DNA of 64,000 bases, taken from contig NZ_CP058552.1 of NCBI RefSeq assembly GCF_013401555.1, positions 5,208,001-5,272,000 of the forward strand, in the 5' to 3' direction. Positions 17,096-27,131 of the stretch are shown here, piece by piece. Made by a program: the position numbers and the translations under genes. The first letter of the stretch is position 1, and each line of letters starts with the position of its first letter. The DNA comes from Paenibacillus sp. E222. Lineage in GTDB: Bacteria; Bacillota; Bacilli; Paenibacillales; Paenibacillaceae. The notes beneath the pieces were generated by a model that was not told the DNA's origin, did not search any database, and saw nothing but the letters and a program-made list of their open reading frames with translations.

Positions 17096-18298
17096 ATGAG
17101 TTCACTACCCAAGTCCGTCCGATTCCCGCTTTTTATTCTCATGTTAAATCTGTTCATTGCCTTATTGGGGCAAGGCATGTTGATCCCCATATTGCCTGAG
17201 TACCTTAAGCTTTTTCATGCAGGAGGTACGGTTGCCGGATTTTTGGTAGCTGCATTCGGAGCTGCTCAATTCCTCTTCTCTCCACTCGGAGGACAATGGG
17301 CTGATCGCTTTGGACGAAAAAAATTGATTATGGCCGGCATGTTTCTTGTTGTTGTGTCGGATATCATATTTGCATTGTCCACCTCCCTGCCTCTCCTCTA
17401 TATCGCACGTTTCATCGGCGGAATCAGTCTGGGTTTGATGGTTCCGGCCAATCTGGCCTATGTTGCCGACATTACAACACCGGAGACCCGGGCAAAGGGC
17501 ATGGGTTATTTCGGTGCCGCCATGAACCTCGGTATGGTGCTTGGACCCGGTCTTGGCGGCTTGATTGCGGAGATGGGTGTGCGCATGCCCTATTTCTTTG
17601 CTGCCGGATTGGGACTTGTTGCAGCCTTGCTCACGCTGCTGCTTCCTGAGACACTTCCGCCTGAGAAAAGGACGAGCGCTCATTCGAAAGGGAAAGGGTT
17701 CGCTATCGGAAAACAATTCTGGAGTTCATTCCAGGTTCCCTATTTTGGCTACTTGTTGATTATTCTGGTGATGACCTTTGGTCTGATGAGCTACGAGACG
17801 GTCTTCTCTCTTTTTGCCGAGCATAAATACGGCTTTAATGCTTCAACCATCTCCATCATCATTACGATGGGAGCGATCATTGGTATTGTAGTGCAAATTT
17901 GGCTGCTGGACTTCTTTGTGAAAAGAATGGGAGAGATCAAGCTCATTCGCCTGTCCTTAATCATTACACCCATTGCGCTCTTGCTGATGTTAATTAAGGT
18001 CAACCTGCTGTTCCTGTTATTCGCATCAGCACTGTATTTTGCTTTTAATGCTTTTTTGCGGCCGACAGTCAGCTCGCTTATTTCCAAAAACGCAGGCGAT
18101 CGACAAGGATATGCGTCCGGATTAAATACAACCTATTCCAGTCTTGGTACGGTGTTCGGCCCTCTGGTAGCCGGTCTGCTGTTTGACAAAAACGTGAACT
18201 TCCCGTATATTTTTGGTGCCATTATGCTTTTGGCCGCATGTTCCCTTACGTTAAAAGCACATCGTTCCAGGAAAGGACTGCCCTATACAAGTGAATGA
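17096..18298 (+). CDS. MFS drug exporter (TetA/NorA-like)
   Basis: A 400-residue protein with 12 hydrophobic segments. Motif A appears as GGQWADRFGRKKLIM in loop 2-3, and a motif-C-like glycine-rich segment (GAAMNLGMVLGPGLGG) marks helix 5, the hallmark of drug:H+ antiporters. ATG 17096 has AAAGGAG upstream. It overlaps the TetR-type regulator gene by 8 nt, and an inverted repeat sits at its promoter, so induction by its own substrate is likely. Substrate unknown. Confidence 0.9.
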   Translation: MSSLPKSVRFPLFILMLNLFIALLGQGMLIPILPEYLKLFHAGGTVAGFLVAAFGAAQFLFSPLGGQWADRFGRKKLIMAGMFLVVVSDIIFALSTSLPLLYIARFIGGISLGLMVPANLAYVADITTPETRAKGMGYFGAAMNLGMVLGPGLGGLIAEMGVRMPYFFAAGLGLVAALLTLLLPETLPPEKRTSAHSKGKGFAIGKQFWSSFQVPYFGYLLIILVMTFGLMSYETVFSLFAEHKYGFNASTISIIITMGAIIGIVVQIWLLDFFVKRMGEIKLIRLSLIITPIALLLMLIKVNLLFLLFASALYFAFNAFLRPTVSSLISKNAGDRQGYASGLNTTYSSLGTVFGPLVAGLLFDKNVNFPYIFGAIMLLAACSLTLKAHRSRKGLPYTSE

Positions 18299-18932
18299 AA
18301 ACTGGCATCAGCAGATAAAGAACCAACATCGTGATGATCTGATTGAAGCAGGCAAGGAGCTCTTTTTGAAGTACGGATTGCTTCAGGTGAAAATCAAGGA
18401 CGTATGTACCAAGGCGGAGCTTAGCCGAGTGACGTTCTACAAACATTTTCAATCGATGGATGAGCTGCTGCTTACGGTACAGATGCAGCTGGTTGAGAAA
18501 TTAACGGATCATGTCAGGCATGCCGCTATCCCGAATGAGAGTGGTCGTGAGCAGCTTGCAGCTATGTTGAACGCGTGGGTCCATTTTGCACAGAATCATC
18601 CCGACCATATACGCTTTATTCAATTATTTGATATTAATTATGAGGTTTATGATTTTCATCCGGAGTTAAGAGAAGTGTATGACCGTTTCACCCAGAACGG
18701 TAAGGAAAATCACTTCCTGCTGGGGGCACTAACTACAGGGATTGCTGATAGCAGCATCCAAAATCCCTCCCCTCCGCTCAAGCTTGCACAGTTTATTTTC
18801 ACGGTGATGATGGGCATGCTTCAGAAAATGGTTACAAGCCGCTCCAATGACCTTTACCCTCCGGATGATCAGATGACTGAGCAATTGGTGAATATGCTGC
18901 TGCATTATGCGTGTAACGAGGACCAGAGATAA
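18291..18932 (+). CDS. TetR/AcrR-family transcriptional regulator
   Basis: A 213-residue regulator. The N-terminal HTH (about 12-58) contains LFLKYGLLQVKIKDVCTKAELSRVTFYKHFQSMDEL in family-typical form; the C-terminal 150 residues form the ligand/dimer domain. It starts with GTG at 18291, inside the end of the exporter gene, so the two are translationally coupled. It probably represses the exporter operon via the inverted repeat at 17044-17077. Confidence 0.92.
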   Translation: MNENWHQQIKNQHRDDLIEAGKELFLKYGLLQVKIKDVCTKAELSRVTFYKHFQSMDELLLTVQMQLVEKLTDHVRHAAIPNESGREQLAAMLNAWVHFAQNHPDHIRFIQLFDINYEVYDFHPELREVYDRFTQNGKENHFLLGALTTGIADSSIQNPSPPLKLAQFIFTVMMGMLQKMVTSRSNDLYPPDDQMTEQLVNMLLHYACNEDQR

Positions 18933-19010
18933 GAATGACAGGAAGATACCGAATCAAAATGATTCACAGAAAGAATAGTCAGGTAAACTGCACTAAATTA
19001 GATTGTACAA

Positions 19011-19069
19011 AAGAAGCCCTTCACGAAATGGTTGCATGACACGTCCATGCTACAAAGGAAGGGCTTCTT
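19011..19069. terminator. Bidirectional terminator
   Basis: A 12-bp stem AAGAAGCCCTTC (19011-19022) with GAAGGGCTTCTT (19058-19069), a large loop containing a small inner ATGG/CCAT pairing, followed by T residues. It lies between the TetR gene and the convergent membrane protein gene. Confidence 0.7.
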
Positions 19070-19130
19070 TCAATTGTTGAGAGCGCAACTGTACTAGACT
19101 CTTCATAATGCAGTTCATTGATGGTACGTG

Positions 19131-19772
19131 TTATTCTTCTGCATAACATCTTTCATACTCTTTAACCAGCATATAACGCTGGGCACCGTTGGTGGCACTC
19201 ACTGCTTCCTCAGCGTGCTGAATGGCCATCTCACGATGACCTAATTTACGTTCAATTTCGGCCAGCAGTGCAGATTGCATCCATCGTCTTCTAATGGATT
19301 TCAGGTGCTCCCTGGCTTGCTCACCCATCCCTTCTTCTATAAGTAGACATGTTTCGTAATATGTACGATAATCGGATCTGCGCATATTGGGTACGGCTTG
19401 CCGAACAATGAACATATCCTTGCGATAAACACCGTAAGCTGCCTGATATATCGCTTGCATTGATTTATTCGTTGAGTTGTTTCTGAGTTTCTCCATCGTG
19501 ATTTCGACTTCTTCATCAAGTCTGTTGGCAGTCACATAATAAAAATAGATATAGGGCTTATAATGATTTCTTCGTAAAAAATTCTCTACACGATCCATCC
19601 TTTTTTCCCAAGCCATGGGATACCAAACGTAAATGGTAAAAGCAATAAGAGTGGTAGCAAGCATCATGCCTGCGACCAGAAAAATCGATTGTCCATTCCA
19701 CAGCATCACAAGGCCAAAGACAAATAAAGCAGCATAATACACAACTTCCCGCCTATCCATTTCTATCTTCAC
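19131..19772 (-). CDS. Unrecognised membrane protein with helical repeat-like tail
   Basis: 213 residues. Two adjacent hydrophobic helices (about 9-28 and 29-50, FALVMLWNG-like then FTIYVWYPMAW) are followed by a 160-residue, mostly helical, soluble region whose spacing (YQAAYGVYRKDMF, YYETCLLIEEGMGEQAREHLKSI, LLAEIERKLGHREMAIQHAEEAV) resembles tetratricopeptide-like repeats. I do not recognise a named family. It probably sits in the membrane with the helical part in the cytoplasm as a protein-interaction surface (inference). It stands alone between two terminators. Confidence 0.75.
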   Translation of the reverse strand: MKIEMDRREVVYYAALFVFGLVMLWNGQSIFLVAGMMLATTLIAFTIYVWYPMAWEKRMDRVENFLRRNHYKPYIYFYYVTANRLDEEVEITMEKLRNNSTNKSMQAIYQAAYGVYRKDMFIVRQAVPNMRRSDYRTYYETCLLIEEGMGEQAREHLKSIRRRWMQSALLAEIERKLGHREMAIQHAEEAVSATNGAQRYMLVKEYERCYAEE

Positions 19773-20099
19773 CTCCCTCCAACATCCATATTAAATAAGC
19801 ATCTAGTATATCAGAATAAACTCCGCAATTGTATAAATTTAGGTGGCCCATGTATTAGCATCAATCACAGGGACAAATATGATCGTTGCACCATTAAAAA
19901 TGAGTTGGATTTGGTTAGGTTCCAACCCATTTGTTTCTCCGTTGCACAAAAAAACGAGCAGGCCACATAGGTGACCTGCCCGTTAACTTATTGAATCAGC
20001 GGACAAAAATGGATCCGTTCGTTAAATGAGACAGTCGTAATCGAACAGGGTTTGTCCACCATGGATACTTGTATCTTTCCATTCGTTCGATTATAAGTC
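19773..20099. other. Gene-free stretch of 327 nt
   Basis: Upstream of the 213-residue membrane protein there is an AT-rich promoter-like region, then the hairpin at 19953-19984 that ends the sugar operon. Nothing else was recognised. Confidence 0.5.
19953..19984 (-). terminator. Terminator of the sugar-catabolic operon
   Basis: AACGAGCAGG (19953-19962) pairs with CCTGCCCGTT (19975-19984), one mismatch. On the minus strand it is followed by TTTTTTTGTGC. It is 115 nt past the stop of the beta-helix protein gene. Confidence 0.65.
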
Positions 20100-21647
20100 T
20101 CACTCGTAAGCACCGATATTCACGGCAGCTCCCTGTACTCTCGGTTTCCCCTCAATATCCAGTGTTCCGATAATGGCATTGTCCGTGTTCCCGGCATCAA
20201 TCGCTGGAGATGAAGATTGAAGATGGAAATCGTATGCTGAAGCATTCACAAATTTGGGATCAATGAACAAGGAATGCGCGTCATTGCCAGTTCCCGTTTT
20301 ATAAGCGGAGAATCCTGTATAATCTTTATTTTTCCATGTCCAGCTCGCTCCATTACTGCCGCCAGGGGCGAAATAAAGATTATAATCCACAACGTTTCCG
20401 GAATTCTTGGTGTATTCATTGTAAATCAATACATCTGTGGAGCTGGCTACGAAAATGTTGTTCTTAATTACGTTGTTTTGCGTGTCATACTGAACGAAAA
20501 GCTGGCCGCTGCCATCGCCAAGCGTGTCATTTTTGTATACGGTATTGTTAACGATCTTACAGTTTACTGTGGAGCCGCGTTTGGTATCATAGCCGCCCAT
20601 CGCAATGCCGGTGAGTCGGTTGTTGTAGACTGCGTTGCTGCGAACAGTAATATTGCTGGTAGATTTACCGGCATGCTCGGACGCAATCTCGATACCGATA
20701 TCATTGTTGTAGCTGTAGTTCTGTTCAATAATACTGTCCTTACCACCATCGACATAAATGCCATCGGCCGCATTACTGTTATTCGGAAGTGACTTTCCAT
20801 AGGAAGGATTATTATTGGAAGAGATATTGTAGACCTTGTTCCCCTTCACGAGTCCGTTCCGTACCTGATCGTAAGCCGTATTCGGTGCTTTCCCCTCAAA
20901 ACCGATGAGATCAATACCGATGTTGTCATTATCGTGAATGACATTATTCGTCACCGAGAAGGTGTCCACGTTCCCGTTGAGAACCAGCGATTCGCTGGAG
21001 CCGAGCACGAGATTGTACAGTTCATTACCATTAATCGTAATATCGTGAATGGAGTCCGGTGCCTTTGTACCATATACGGCGATCCCATGTGCGTCACGAC
21101 CCAGCAGATCACTGCCAGTTGGAGTGGCTGTGTTCTTGATATCATGGACTTTGTTGCCCGACAAATTGATGAAGCTGCCTGATCCGTGAACATAAATGCC
21201 TACGGGCATGACGTCCTTGGTAGCTGTAGTATAATTGCGAATTTCAAATCCCTGAAGGGTAACGTAATTTACATCGGTCAGGTCAATCAACCCTTCAATC
21301 CCACTAACCGAAAGTCCTGTGCCATCAATAATCGGAGTCTCCGTGCCATCGTTAGTGAATACAATCGGTCCCTGTGAAGCGGAGCCTGAGCGGGTGATCT
21401 TCAGCTTCTGGTTGTACACGCCGCCACGAACATGCACTGTACTGCCTGCTGGAACAGCATCCGCTGCGTGCTGAAGGGTCTTCCATGGCGCGCTGCTTGT
21501 TCCCGCATTGGAGTCATTTCCGTTTGTCGCCACGTAGTAATCCGTACCTGCTGCACCAGCAGATGAGGACCATTCAATTCCTGAAACCAAACCTATCCCT
21601 ACTGCCATACTTAATCCCACCAGCAATGTTTTACCGAATTTCAACAT
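20100..21647 (-). CDS. Secreted right-handed beta-helix protein (polysaccharide lyase/hydrolase-like)
   Basis: 515 residues with a signal peptide (about 1-33, ending AGA). The mature start DYYVATNGNDSNAG followed by PWKTLQHAADAVPAGSTVHVRGGVY is the typical opening of DUF1565/PL9-like right-handed parallel beta-helix enzymes. The rest is beta-helix turns (repeated GN-V-N, NNIGID, YNNDIGIEIASEHAG) to the C-terminus ...INIGAYE. Such proteins cleave acidic or aminosugar polysaccharides outside the cell; I cannot name the substrate. It follows the PfkB kinase gene by 50 nt on the same strand with no terminator between, so it is probably the last gene of the sugar operon and supplies its substrate. 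Confidence 0.82.
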   Translation of the reverse strand: MLKFGKTLLVGLSMAVGIGLVSGIEWSSSAGAAGTDYYVATNGNDSNAGTSSAPWKTLQHAADAVPAGSTVHVRGGVYNQKLKITRSGSASQGPIVFTNDGTETPIIDGTGLSVSGIEGLIDLTDVNYVTLQGFEIRNYTTATKDVMPVGIYVHGSGSFINLSGNKVHDIKNTATPTGSDLLGRDAHGIAVYGTKAPDSIHDITINGNELYNLVLGSSESLVLNGNVDTFSVTNNVIHDNDNIGIDLIGFEGKAPNTAYDQVRNGLVKGNKVYNISSNNNPSYGKSLPNNSNAADGIYVDGGKDSIIEQNYSYNNDIGIEIASEHAGKSTSNITVRSNAVYNNRLTGIAMGGYDTKRGSTVNCKIVNNTVYKNDTLGDGSGQLFVQYDTQNNVIKNNIFVASSTDVLIYNEYTKNSGNVVDYNLYFAPGGSNGASWTWKNKDYTGFSAYKTGTGNDAHSLFIDPKFVNASAYDFHLQSSSPAIDAGNTDNAIIGTLDIEGKPRVQGAAVNIGAYE

Positions 21648-21697
21648 ATCCTCAGCTCCCTTTGATCCATTTGGTTGTGTTAGATTAAAATCAGGAT

Positions 21698-22654
21698 TTA
21701 TTGTTCATGTTCAGCCTGCAAAAGAAGCACAGATTCCATCGTCGGCAGGCTTCCTGTGCCACCAATGCCAAGTGTGGACAATGCTCCACATGCATTGGCA
21801 AATTGCAGCAGTTCACCGCTTCGCATCCCAAGCAAGTATCCATATATGATGCCTGCGTTGAAACAGTCGCCTGCTCCAGTCGTATCGACTGGGGTCAACG
21901 TGTAAGATCTGGCCGATATTGTACTTTCGTCCAGTTCGCGTAGTGTAGCACCTTTTGACCCTTGTTTGACCGCTACAATTCCTGCCACAGCAGGAAGCAT
22001 GGAATCAAGCACATGGCTTACCCCGTCGGCAGGGAAAATGTGCAGCAGTTCATCCTCACTGGGAATAAACAAATCCGTCACGGTCAGCAGTGAACTTATC
22101 CCTTCTCGGTCCCATTGATTGGATACATCCCAGCCGGTATCAAAAGACGTGCTGATTCCATCTGCCCGCAATCTTGTAAAGAGCTCTCTCCAATGAGGTC
22201 TCATTCCATCCTGCAAATAATAGGAACCAAAATGAAGATGCGTGGCCTGCTGCAACAGCGAGTCTGGAATATAATCCGGTTTCAACAACGGGATGCTTCC
22301 AGCGTATGTTAGCAACCCGCGGTCGTCAGGTGTGGAGAGCGAGAGGGTTACCCCTGTCTTGATGCCAGACAATCGCGTTACATGCTCTGTATTCACGCCC
22401 ATACGCTGCAGCTCAGCTATACAGAATTTGCCGAAATCGTCATCTCCCACTACGCTAACGAATCTCACATCCGCTCCCAGGCTTGCCAGCGCACAGGCCG
22501 TTATTGCTGAAGAGGAACCAAGTACTATCTCGAAGCCATCAACCATTTTCTCCCGATTCCATTCCGGCATGACATCCGTTCCCGATACAATAACGTCTAC
22601 ATTTAGCTCGCCAGCGATGACAACAACGGGACTTGTTTGCTGTCTCTGCATCAT
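21698..22654 (-). CDS. PfkB-family sugar kinase
   Basis: A 318-residue ribokinase-fold kinase. The N-terminal sugar-binding segment (VIAGELNVDVIVSG) and the C-terminal signature DTTGAGDCFNAGIIYGYLLG with the catalytic Asp are clear. Its start overlaps the GH4 gene's stop by 4 nt, indicating coupled synthesis. In this locus it is the enzyme placed to phosphorylate the free sugar released by the GH4 enzyme; if the pathway is galactosamine, it would make galactosamine-6-phosphate (inference from neighbours; PfkB kinases vary widely in substrate). Confidence 0.88.
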   Translation of the reverse strand: MMQRQQTSPVVVIAGELNVDVIVSGTDVMPEWNREKMVDGFEIVLGSSSAITACALASLGADVRFVSVVGDDDFGKFCIAELQRMGVNTEHVTRLSGIKTGVTLSLSTPDDRGLLTYAGSIPLLKPDYIPDSLLQQATHLHFGSYYLQDGMRPHWRELFTRLRADGISTSFDTGWDVSNQWDREGISSLLTVTDLFIPSEDELLHIFPADGVSHVLDSMLPAVAGIVAVKQGSKGATLRELDESTISARSYTLTPVDTTGAGDCFNAGIIYGYLLGMRSGELLQFANACGALSTLGIGGTGSLPTMESVLLLQAEHEQ

Positions 22655-23952
22655 TTCAATACCGGAACAAATCCCTGTTCCGCCTCATACAGTTCATCGA
22701 ACATACTTCCGATCTCCTCCAGGGAGCATACGGCAGCAGTTAGCGGGTCGAGCATCAGTGCATGACGAGCCATTTCCCTGTCGCCCCTCCGCACAGATTC
22801 CACAGCCAGATCAAAAAAAGCCATGTTCGAGCGGCACAATGCGGCCAAATGCTCGGGCAATCTTCCAAAGCGACAAGGTTGAATGCCTTTCCCATCAACG
22901 AGACAGGCCACTTCCACCACACCATCAGCCTGTAGATTTTCAATCAACCCCCGGTTGGGAACATTACCATAAATGACCTTCGGCTCATTCTTCAATACTG
23001 CTTCGATGATCGTGGCTGCATATTCATTGCTGGATTTCAGCTCAAGCGGTGCCGTTCCTTCAAGCTGTGAAACGATCTGCTCATCATTCTCTCTCCGCCA
23101 GATCGGCCAGTTGTCAGCGTAGAACCCCGTAGCTCCGTTATAACCTGTATTGCAGTGCTTGTCGATAAGCGATTGGCGTTTGCGGTAATACGGGATATAT
23201 TCCGAGAAATGGCCGCTGGATTCCGAGACGAAAGCACCCAGGTATTTCATCGCATCGAAGCGGACCGGGTCCTGCCGCAGCAGCTCAGGAGTTTGAATGT
23301 TCTCCAGCAGTACAGGATACAGATCCCTCCCGGCGTGCGACAGTTCCACAAACCAGGACATGTGGTTAATGCCTCCGGCTTTCCATGACATCTCTTCATA
23401 AGGAACTCCGGCATATTCGGCCAGTTGAGCCGACGTATTCTGAATGGAGTGGCATAGTCCCACTACCGGGATATCCGTAATGCGGGAAGTCAGGAGTGTA
23501 ACCGCGGACATCGGGTTGGTATAGTTCAGAATGATGCAGTCTGGGCAGAGCGCTTCGATATCCCGTACGATCTCCATCCAGCTGGGAAGGGTACGGAGTG
23601 TCTTGAACAGTCCTCCAGGTCCCAGCGTATCACCAATGCACTGCTTTACCCCGTATTTCAGCGGAATTTCATATTCATAACGAACCGTCTTCAGCCCGCC
23701 TACTTCAATTTGGTTAATCACGAACTGTGAACCGCCGATGACCTCTCTGCGATCCGTAGAGGCAATCACCTCCCACGTCTTCCCTGTCCGTTCCACGATC
23801 TGAAGCACCAGCCTGCGTGCCAACTCAAGCCGCCGCTCGTCAATATCAACCAGGGCAATGGTGCCACCCTCCAAGCCTTCAATCAGCAGGATATCCATAG
23901 CGATCTCTCGCGTAAATGCACTGCCTGCTCCGATAATTGAGATTTTAGTCAT
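22651..23952 (-). CDS. GH4 NAD-dependent glycosidase (alpha-galactosidase-like)
   Basis: A 433-residue cytoplasmic GH4 enzyme: N-terminal NAD fold [21 protein letters not shown], the metal/substrate motif GLCHSIQ, and [10 protein letters not shown]4 enzymes cut by NAD-assisted oxidation/elimination and need Mn2+. The residues after the conserved Cys help separate subfamilies: a CHS form is what I associate with MelA-type alpha-galactosidases acting on unphosphorylated sugars, which fits the ABC importer next door. An alpha-linked galactosamine substrate is possible given the neighbours. The ATG at 23952 has AGGAG 7 nt upstream and is preferred to the upstream GTG at 23967. Confidence 0.85.
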   Translation of the reverse strand: MTKISIIGAGSAFTREIAMDILLIEGLEGGTIALVDIDERRLELARRLVLQIVERTGKTWEVIASTDRREVIGGSQFVINQIEVGGLKTVRYEYEIPLKYGVKQCIGDTLGPGGLFKTLRTLPSWMEIVRDIEALCPDCIILNYTNPMSAVTLLTSRITDIPVVGLCHSIQNTSAQLAEYAGVPYEEMSWKAGGINHMSWFVELSHAGRDLYPVLLENIQTPELLRQDPVRFDAMKYLGAFVSESSGHFSEYIPYYRKRQSLIDKHCNTGYNGATGFYADNWPIWRRENDEQIVSQLEGTAPLELKSSNEYAATIIEAVLKNEPKVIYGNVPNRGLIENLQADGVVEVACLVDGKGIQPCRFGRLPEHLAALCRSNMAFFDLAVESVRRGDREMARHALMLDPLTAAVCSLEEIGSMFDELYEAEQGFVPVLK

Positions 23953-23970
23953 AACTCTTCTCCTCACCCG

Positions 23971-24795
23971 TTATTTCATGCCCGTCATAGCTAGGCCTTT
24001 GATAAATTGCTTCTGGAAGATCAGGAACATTATAATAACCGGTATTGTAATCAGTACCGCAGCTGACATGACGACGTTGTAATTTACCTGGTGCGTTCCG
24101 TTAAAATAGACCAATGCCAGCGGAACGGTCATCTTGCTCTCATCATTTAATACAATCAGTGGCCACAGGTAGTTATTCCAGGAGTTCATAAACGTGAATA
24201 TCCCCAACGCTGACAGCATCGGCAGAATAAGCGGCATAACGATGCGAAGCATCAGCCTGAATTCACCAGAACCGTCCATCCTCGCTGCCTCCAGCAGCTC
24301 CTGTGGAATCTCTTCTATGAATTGTTTAGCCAGAAATACACCGTAAGAACTGACCAGATTGGGCAAAATAATCGCCAGCAAATGGTTAACCAGTCCAAGC
24401 TCAGCAGTGATCAGATACGTGGGAATCATAATAACCTGAAAGGGAATCATCATGGTTGCCAGGATCAGAATGAACAGCAGTTTCTTGCCTTTAAACTGAT
24501 GCTTGGCAAATACATATCCGGCTAGAGCGCTGGTAAACAGGGTGACCACCGTTATGATGACGGAAGTCACCAGACTGTTCAGCAGCCACGTAACAAACGG
24601 CGCCTCGCTAAAAACCGTTCGGTATCCGTCCAGACTGGGCTTAGTTGGAAAAAAACCGCCGGAACCCGAGACGATGTCCATGTTACTTTTCAGCGATGAC
24701 AGCACCATCCAGACATAAGGCAAAAGCATAACAGAAGCTATAACTGCCAGAACTGCGATAGTAAACCCTTCCCACAGGCTGAATTTACGCGGCAT
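23971..24795 (-). CDS. Sugar ABC transporter permease (MalG type)
   Basis: A 274-residue permease with six hydrophobic segments and the EAA loop EAARMDGSGEFRLMLRIVMPLILP that contacts the ATPase. It is the inner-membrane half-channel of a CUT1-type sugar importer, with the other permease and the binding protein upstream. No ATPase gene is in the locus, so a shared MsmX/MsmK-type ATPase encoded elsewhere is probably used, as is common in Firmicutes. ATG 24795 follows GGGGAG by 9 nt. Confidence 0.93.
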   Translation of the reverse strand: MPRKFSLWEGFTIAVLAVIASVMLLPYVWMVLSSLKSNMDIVSGSGGFFPTKPSLDGYRTVFSEAPFVTWLLNSLVTSVIITVVTLFTSALAGYVFAKHQFKGKKLLFILILATMMIPFQVIMIPTYLITAELGLVNHLLAIILPNLVSSYGVFLAKQFIEEIPQELLEAARMDGSGEFRLMLRIVMPLILPMLSALGIFTFMNSWNNYLWPLIVLNDESKMTVPLALVYFNGTHQVNYNVVMSAAVLITIPVIIMFLIFQKQFIKGLAMTGMK

Positions 24796-24817
24796 CGGCT
24801 TCTTCTCCCCTCTCCTC

Positions 24818-25753
24818 TCAATGTTCCCATTGCGTTCGTCCCCATCGAAGTTGCAGCAGCGTCACAAGCAGAATGATCATTAGAAATACGGTTGCCATAG
24901 CAGATGCGTACCCCATATTGGAGCTGGAGAATGCCTGTTCATAGATTTGCAGTGACAGCACTCGTGTTTCGTTGAAGGGTCCGCCCTTGGTCATAATCTG
25001 AAATTGTGGGAAGGCCTGAAAATAGGAAACAACTGTCGTGATGGATACAAACAGCAACGTTCTGCGCAGCAGTGGCAGTGTGATGTGAAGAAAGACATGC
25101 CATCGGCCCGCCCCCTCCAGCGTTGCTGCTTCATAATACATATCGGGGATAGAATCCAGTCCCGCAATGAAAAGAACGATATTATAGCCAATATCAGCCC
25201 ACAAGGTCATCATAATGACGGAGTAAAGCGCATAATGCGGATCACTGAGCCACTGGATCGGCGCCATATTCAGCTTAGCGAGAATCATGTTGAACAAGCC
25301 GTCATTGTAATTGAACATGGTATTCCATACGATGGCCGTTCCCGCCAGCGGAGCGATCGTGGGAAGAAAGAATACGGTCCGAAAGGCATTTTTAAGCCAC
25401 GGGATGCGGACTCGCTGAATCGCTGAAGCAATTAAAAGCGTAATGACAATGTTGATCAATACAGCGATAAATACAAATTTGAAGGTTACCCACAGTGACT
25501 TCAAAAAGATGGAATCCTGGAACATGCGGATATAGTTCTCCGCCCCCACGAATATCGCGTTTGAGCTGAGCGGGTCATACTTGAATGCGGACAAGCCCAG
25601 GCTCCATGCGATGGGAAGGAAAGCAAACACCCCGAACAGAAGCAAGATCGGTACGAGTGAGATGATGATGAACCTTCGTTTTGCCCTGTAAGCTGTTGAC
25701 TTTACCGCTGGGTTAACCTTGTCCGCCTTGTTGGTAGATATAGCAGTACTCAT
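24818..25753 (-). CDS. Sugar ABC transporter permease (MalF/UgpA type)
   Basis: A 311-residue permease with six hydrophobic segments after a 28-residue basic N-terminus, and the EAA loop EAATLEGAGRWHVFLHITLPLLRR. It pairs with the MalG-type permease 22 nt downstream and the lipoprotein 15 nt upstream to make a CUT1 sugar importer. Confidence 0.93.
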   Translation of the reverse strand: MSTAISTNKADKVNPAVKSTAYRAKRRFIIISLVPILLLFGVFAFLPIAWSLGLSAFKYDPLSSNAIFVGAENYIRMFQDSIFLKSLWVTFKFVFIAVLINIVITLLIASAIQRVRIPWLKNAFRTVFFLPTIAPLAGTAIVWNTMFNYNDGLFNMILAKLNMAPIQWLSDPHYALYSVIMMTLWADIGYNIVLFIAGLDSIPDMYYEAATLEGAGRWHVFLHITLPLLRRTLLFVSITTVVSYFQAFPQFQIMTKGGPFNETRVLSLQIYEQAFSSSNMGYASAMATVFLMIILLVTLLQLRWGRTQWEH

Positions 25754-25768
25754 GCCCCAGCACCCCTA

Positions 25769-27061
25769 TCACTTATGTTGATCCTGATTATTGTTGATCG
25801 TCTGTTCGATATTCGCCAATCCGTCCTCGACACTCTGCTGTCCACTGGCCATCAGCTGGAAATTGTCGTTAACCTGCTTGAAGAAGAAATCTCGGTCTGC
25901 TATAGGCCCGATCCATTGACCCAACGCCAATATGTCCAGCGAAGGCTTTAGATGAGGATTGTTCTTCAGAAACTCCGGGTTTTCGGCAATTTCTTTTTTG
26001 GCTGGAACGGTAAAAGTGTCCGTATTCCATGTCGAGAGGTTGTCCTTCTCCGAGATGAATTGGATGAAATCAAGTGCAGCCTCCTGCTGTTTGCTTTTCT
26101 TGGACACCGCAAGCCCCCAACCGGATTCGGCAGCAAAAACGGGCGGATTTTCCGTAAAGGAAGGTACCGAAACGTATTCAAAATCATCAACCTTATAGTT
26201 GTTCTGTCCCGCAGCAATCGTCCAGGGACCGCGATAGGTCATGGCTGATTTCCCCTGAAAAAAATAGTCAGAGGTATCCAGCTCACCGCCAAAAGTGGTT
26301 AAATCCGCAACTTGATCATCGGCGACGAGCGAGACCAGGGTGGACATCGCTTTCTCCGCCTCCGGTGAGTGGAAATTAACATGTCCGTCTTCACCCATAA
26401 AAGTTGCGCCTTGCTGCAAAATAAGGGATAAGAAAGTAAATGTAATATTGTCTGCTGATACAAAATCGAAGCCTTTGACTTTGATGACATTGTTCTCGCG
26501 GACAGTCAATTTTTTGGCGTAATCCACAAGCTCTGTCCAGTTGGACGGTGCGTGATCGAAGCCTTGGTCTTTGAGCATCTGCGGGTGAATCAGCATTCCA
26601 CCGTTCTCAATGTTGTATTCAAGTGGCAGCCCGTATAGCTTGTTATCCCGCAAATATCCCCCCAAGGGGGCATCATAGTACTCTTTTTTCACATTTTCAC
26701 TATCAGGGATTTCGACAAGCAGATCGTTCTTGGAATATTCGGGTACCCACGTGCCGAAAAATTCGGCAATATCGGGTGGTTTTTTCGCGGAGAATGAGGC
26801 TTTCAGCTTCTGGCTGTATACATCATATGGAAAGGTCTGATACTCGATCGTTATATCGGGGTGCAAGGTCTGGTATTTGGATATTAATTTCTTGTATGCG
26901 CCCACAATGGCGTCTTCCTGATGACTCCAAAAGACCAGCTTCACCTTGCCTTGCGGGTCTGCGGATGTATCGCCGCCGGATGAGGAGGAGCTGGAACAGC
27001 CCGCTTCAGCGAATACAACACAAACCATCGCAATGATTAGCATAAACTTGGAAAAATGCAT
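25769..27061 (-). CDS. Sugar-binding lipoprotein of ABC importer
   Basis: About 430 residues with a lipoprotein signal ending AEAGC, a serine/glycine linker, then a family-1 sugar-binding fold (KVKLVFWSHQED, GLPLEYNIENGG, GKSAMTYRGPWTIAAG, ESGWGLAVSKKSKQQEAALDFIQFI). I place the start at ATG 27061, 8 nt after GGGAGG, rather than the ATG two codons earlier. It delivers the oligosaccharide to the two permeases directly downstream. Confidence 0.92.
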   Translation of the reverse strand: MHFSKFMLIIAMVCVVFAEAGCSSSSSSGGDTSADPQGKVKLVFWSHQEDAIVGAYKKLISKYQTLHPDITIEYQTFPYDVYSQKLKASFSAKKPPDIAEFFGTWVPEYSKNDLLVEIPDSENVKKEYYDAPLGGYLRDNKLYGLPLEYNIENGGMLIHPQMLKDQGFDHAPSNWTELVDYAKKLTVRENNVIKVKGFDFVSADNITFTFLSLILQQGATFMGEDGHVNFHSPEAEKAMSTLVSLVADDQVADLTTFGGELDTSDYFFQGKSAMTYRGPWTIAAGQNNYKVDDFEYVSVPSFTENPPVFAAESGWGLAVSKKSKQQEAALDFIQFISEKDNLSTWNTDTFTVPAKKEIAENPEFLKNNPHLKPSLDILALGQWIGPIADRDFFFKQVNDNFQLMASGQQSVEDGLANIEQTINNNQDQHK

Positions 27062-27131
27062 TCGCATATCCTCCCTTGTCCTGCAAATTAGCCAGCATAT
27101 GAAGGGAAGGGCGTTTGAGTTTTACGCGTAT

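Noticed and set aside
22293..22976. 227-codon plus-strand frame
   Set aside because: Antisense to the PfkB kinase and GH4 genes; Ser/Pro/Arg-rich shadow without motifs.
23952..23967. Upstream GTG start for the GH4 gene
   Set aside because: It would put AGGAG inside the coding sequence; the ATG at 23952 has correct spacing and starts the NAD fold cleanly.
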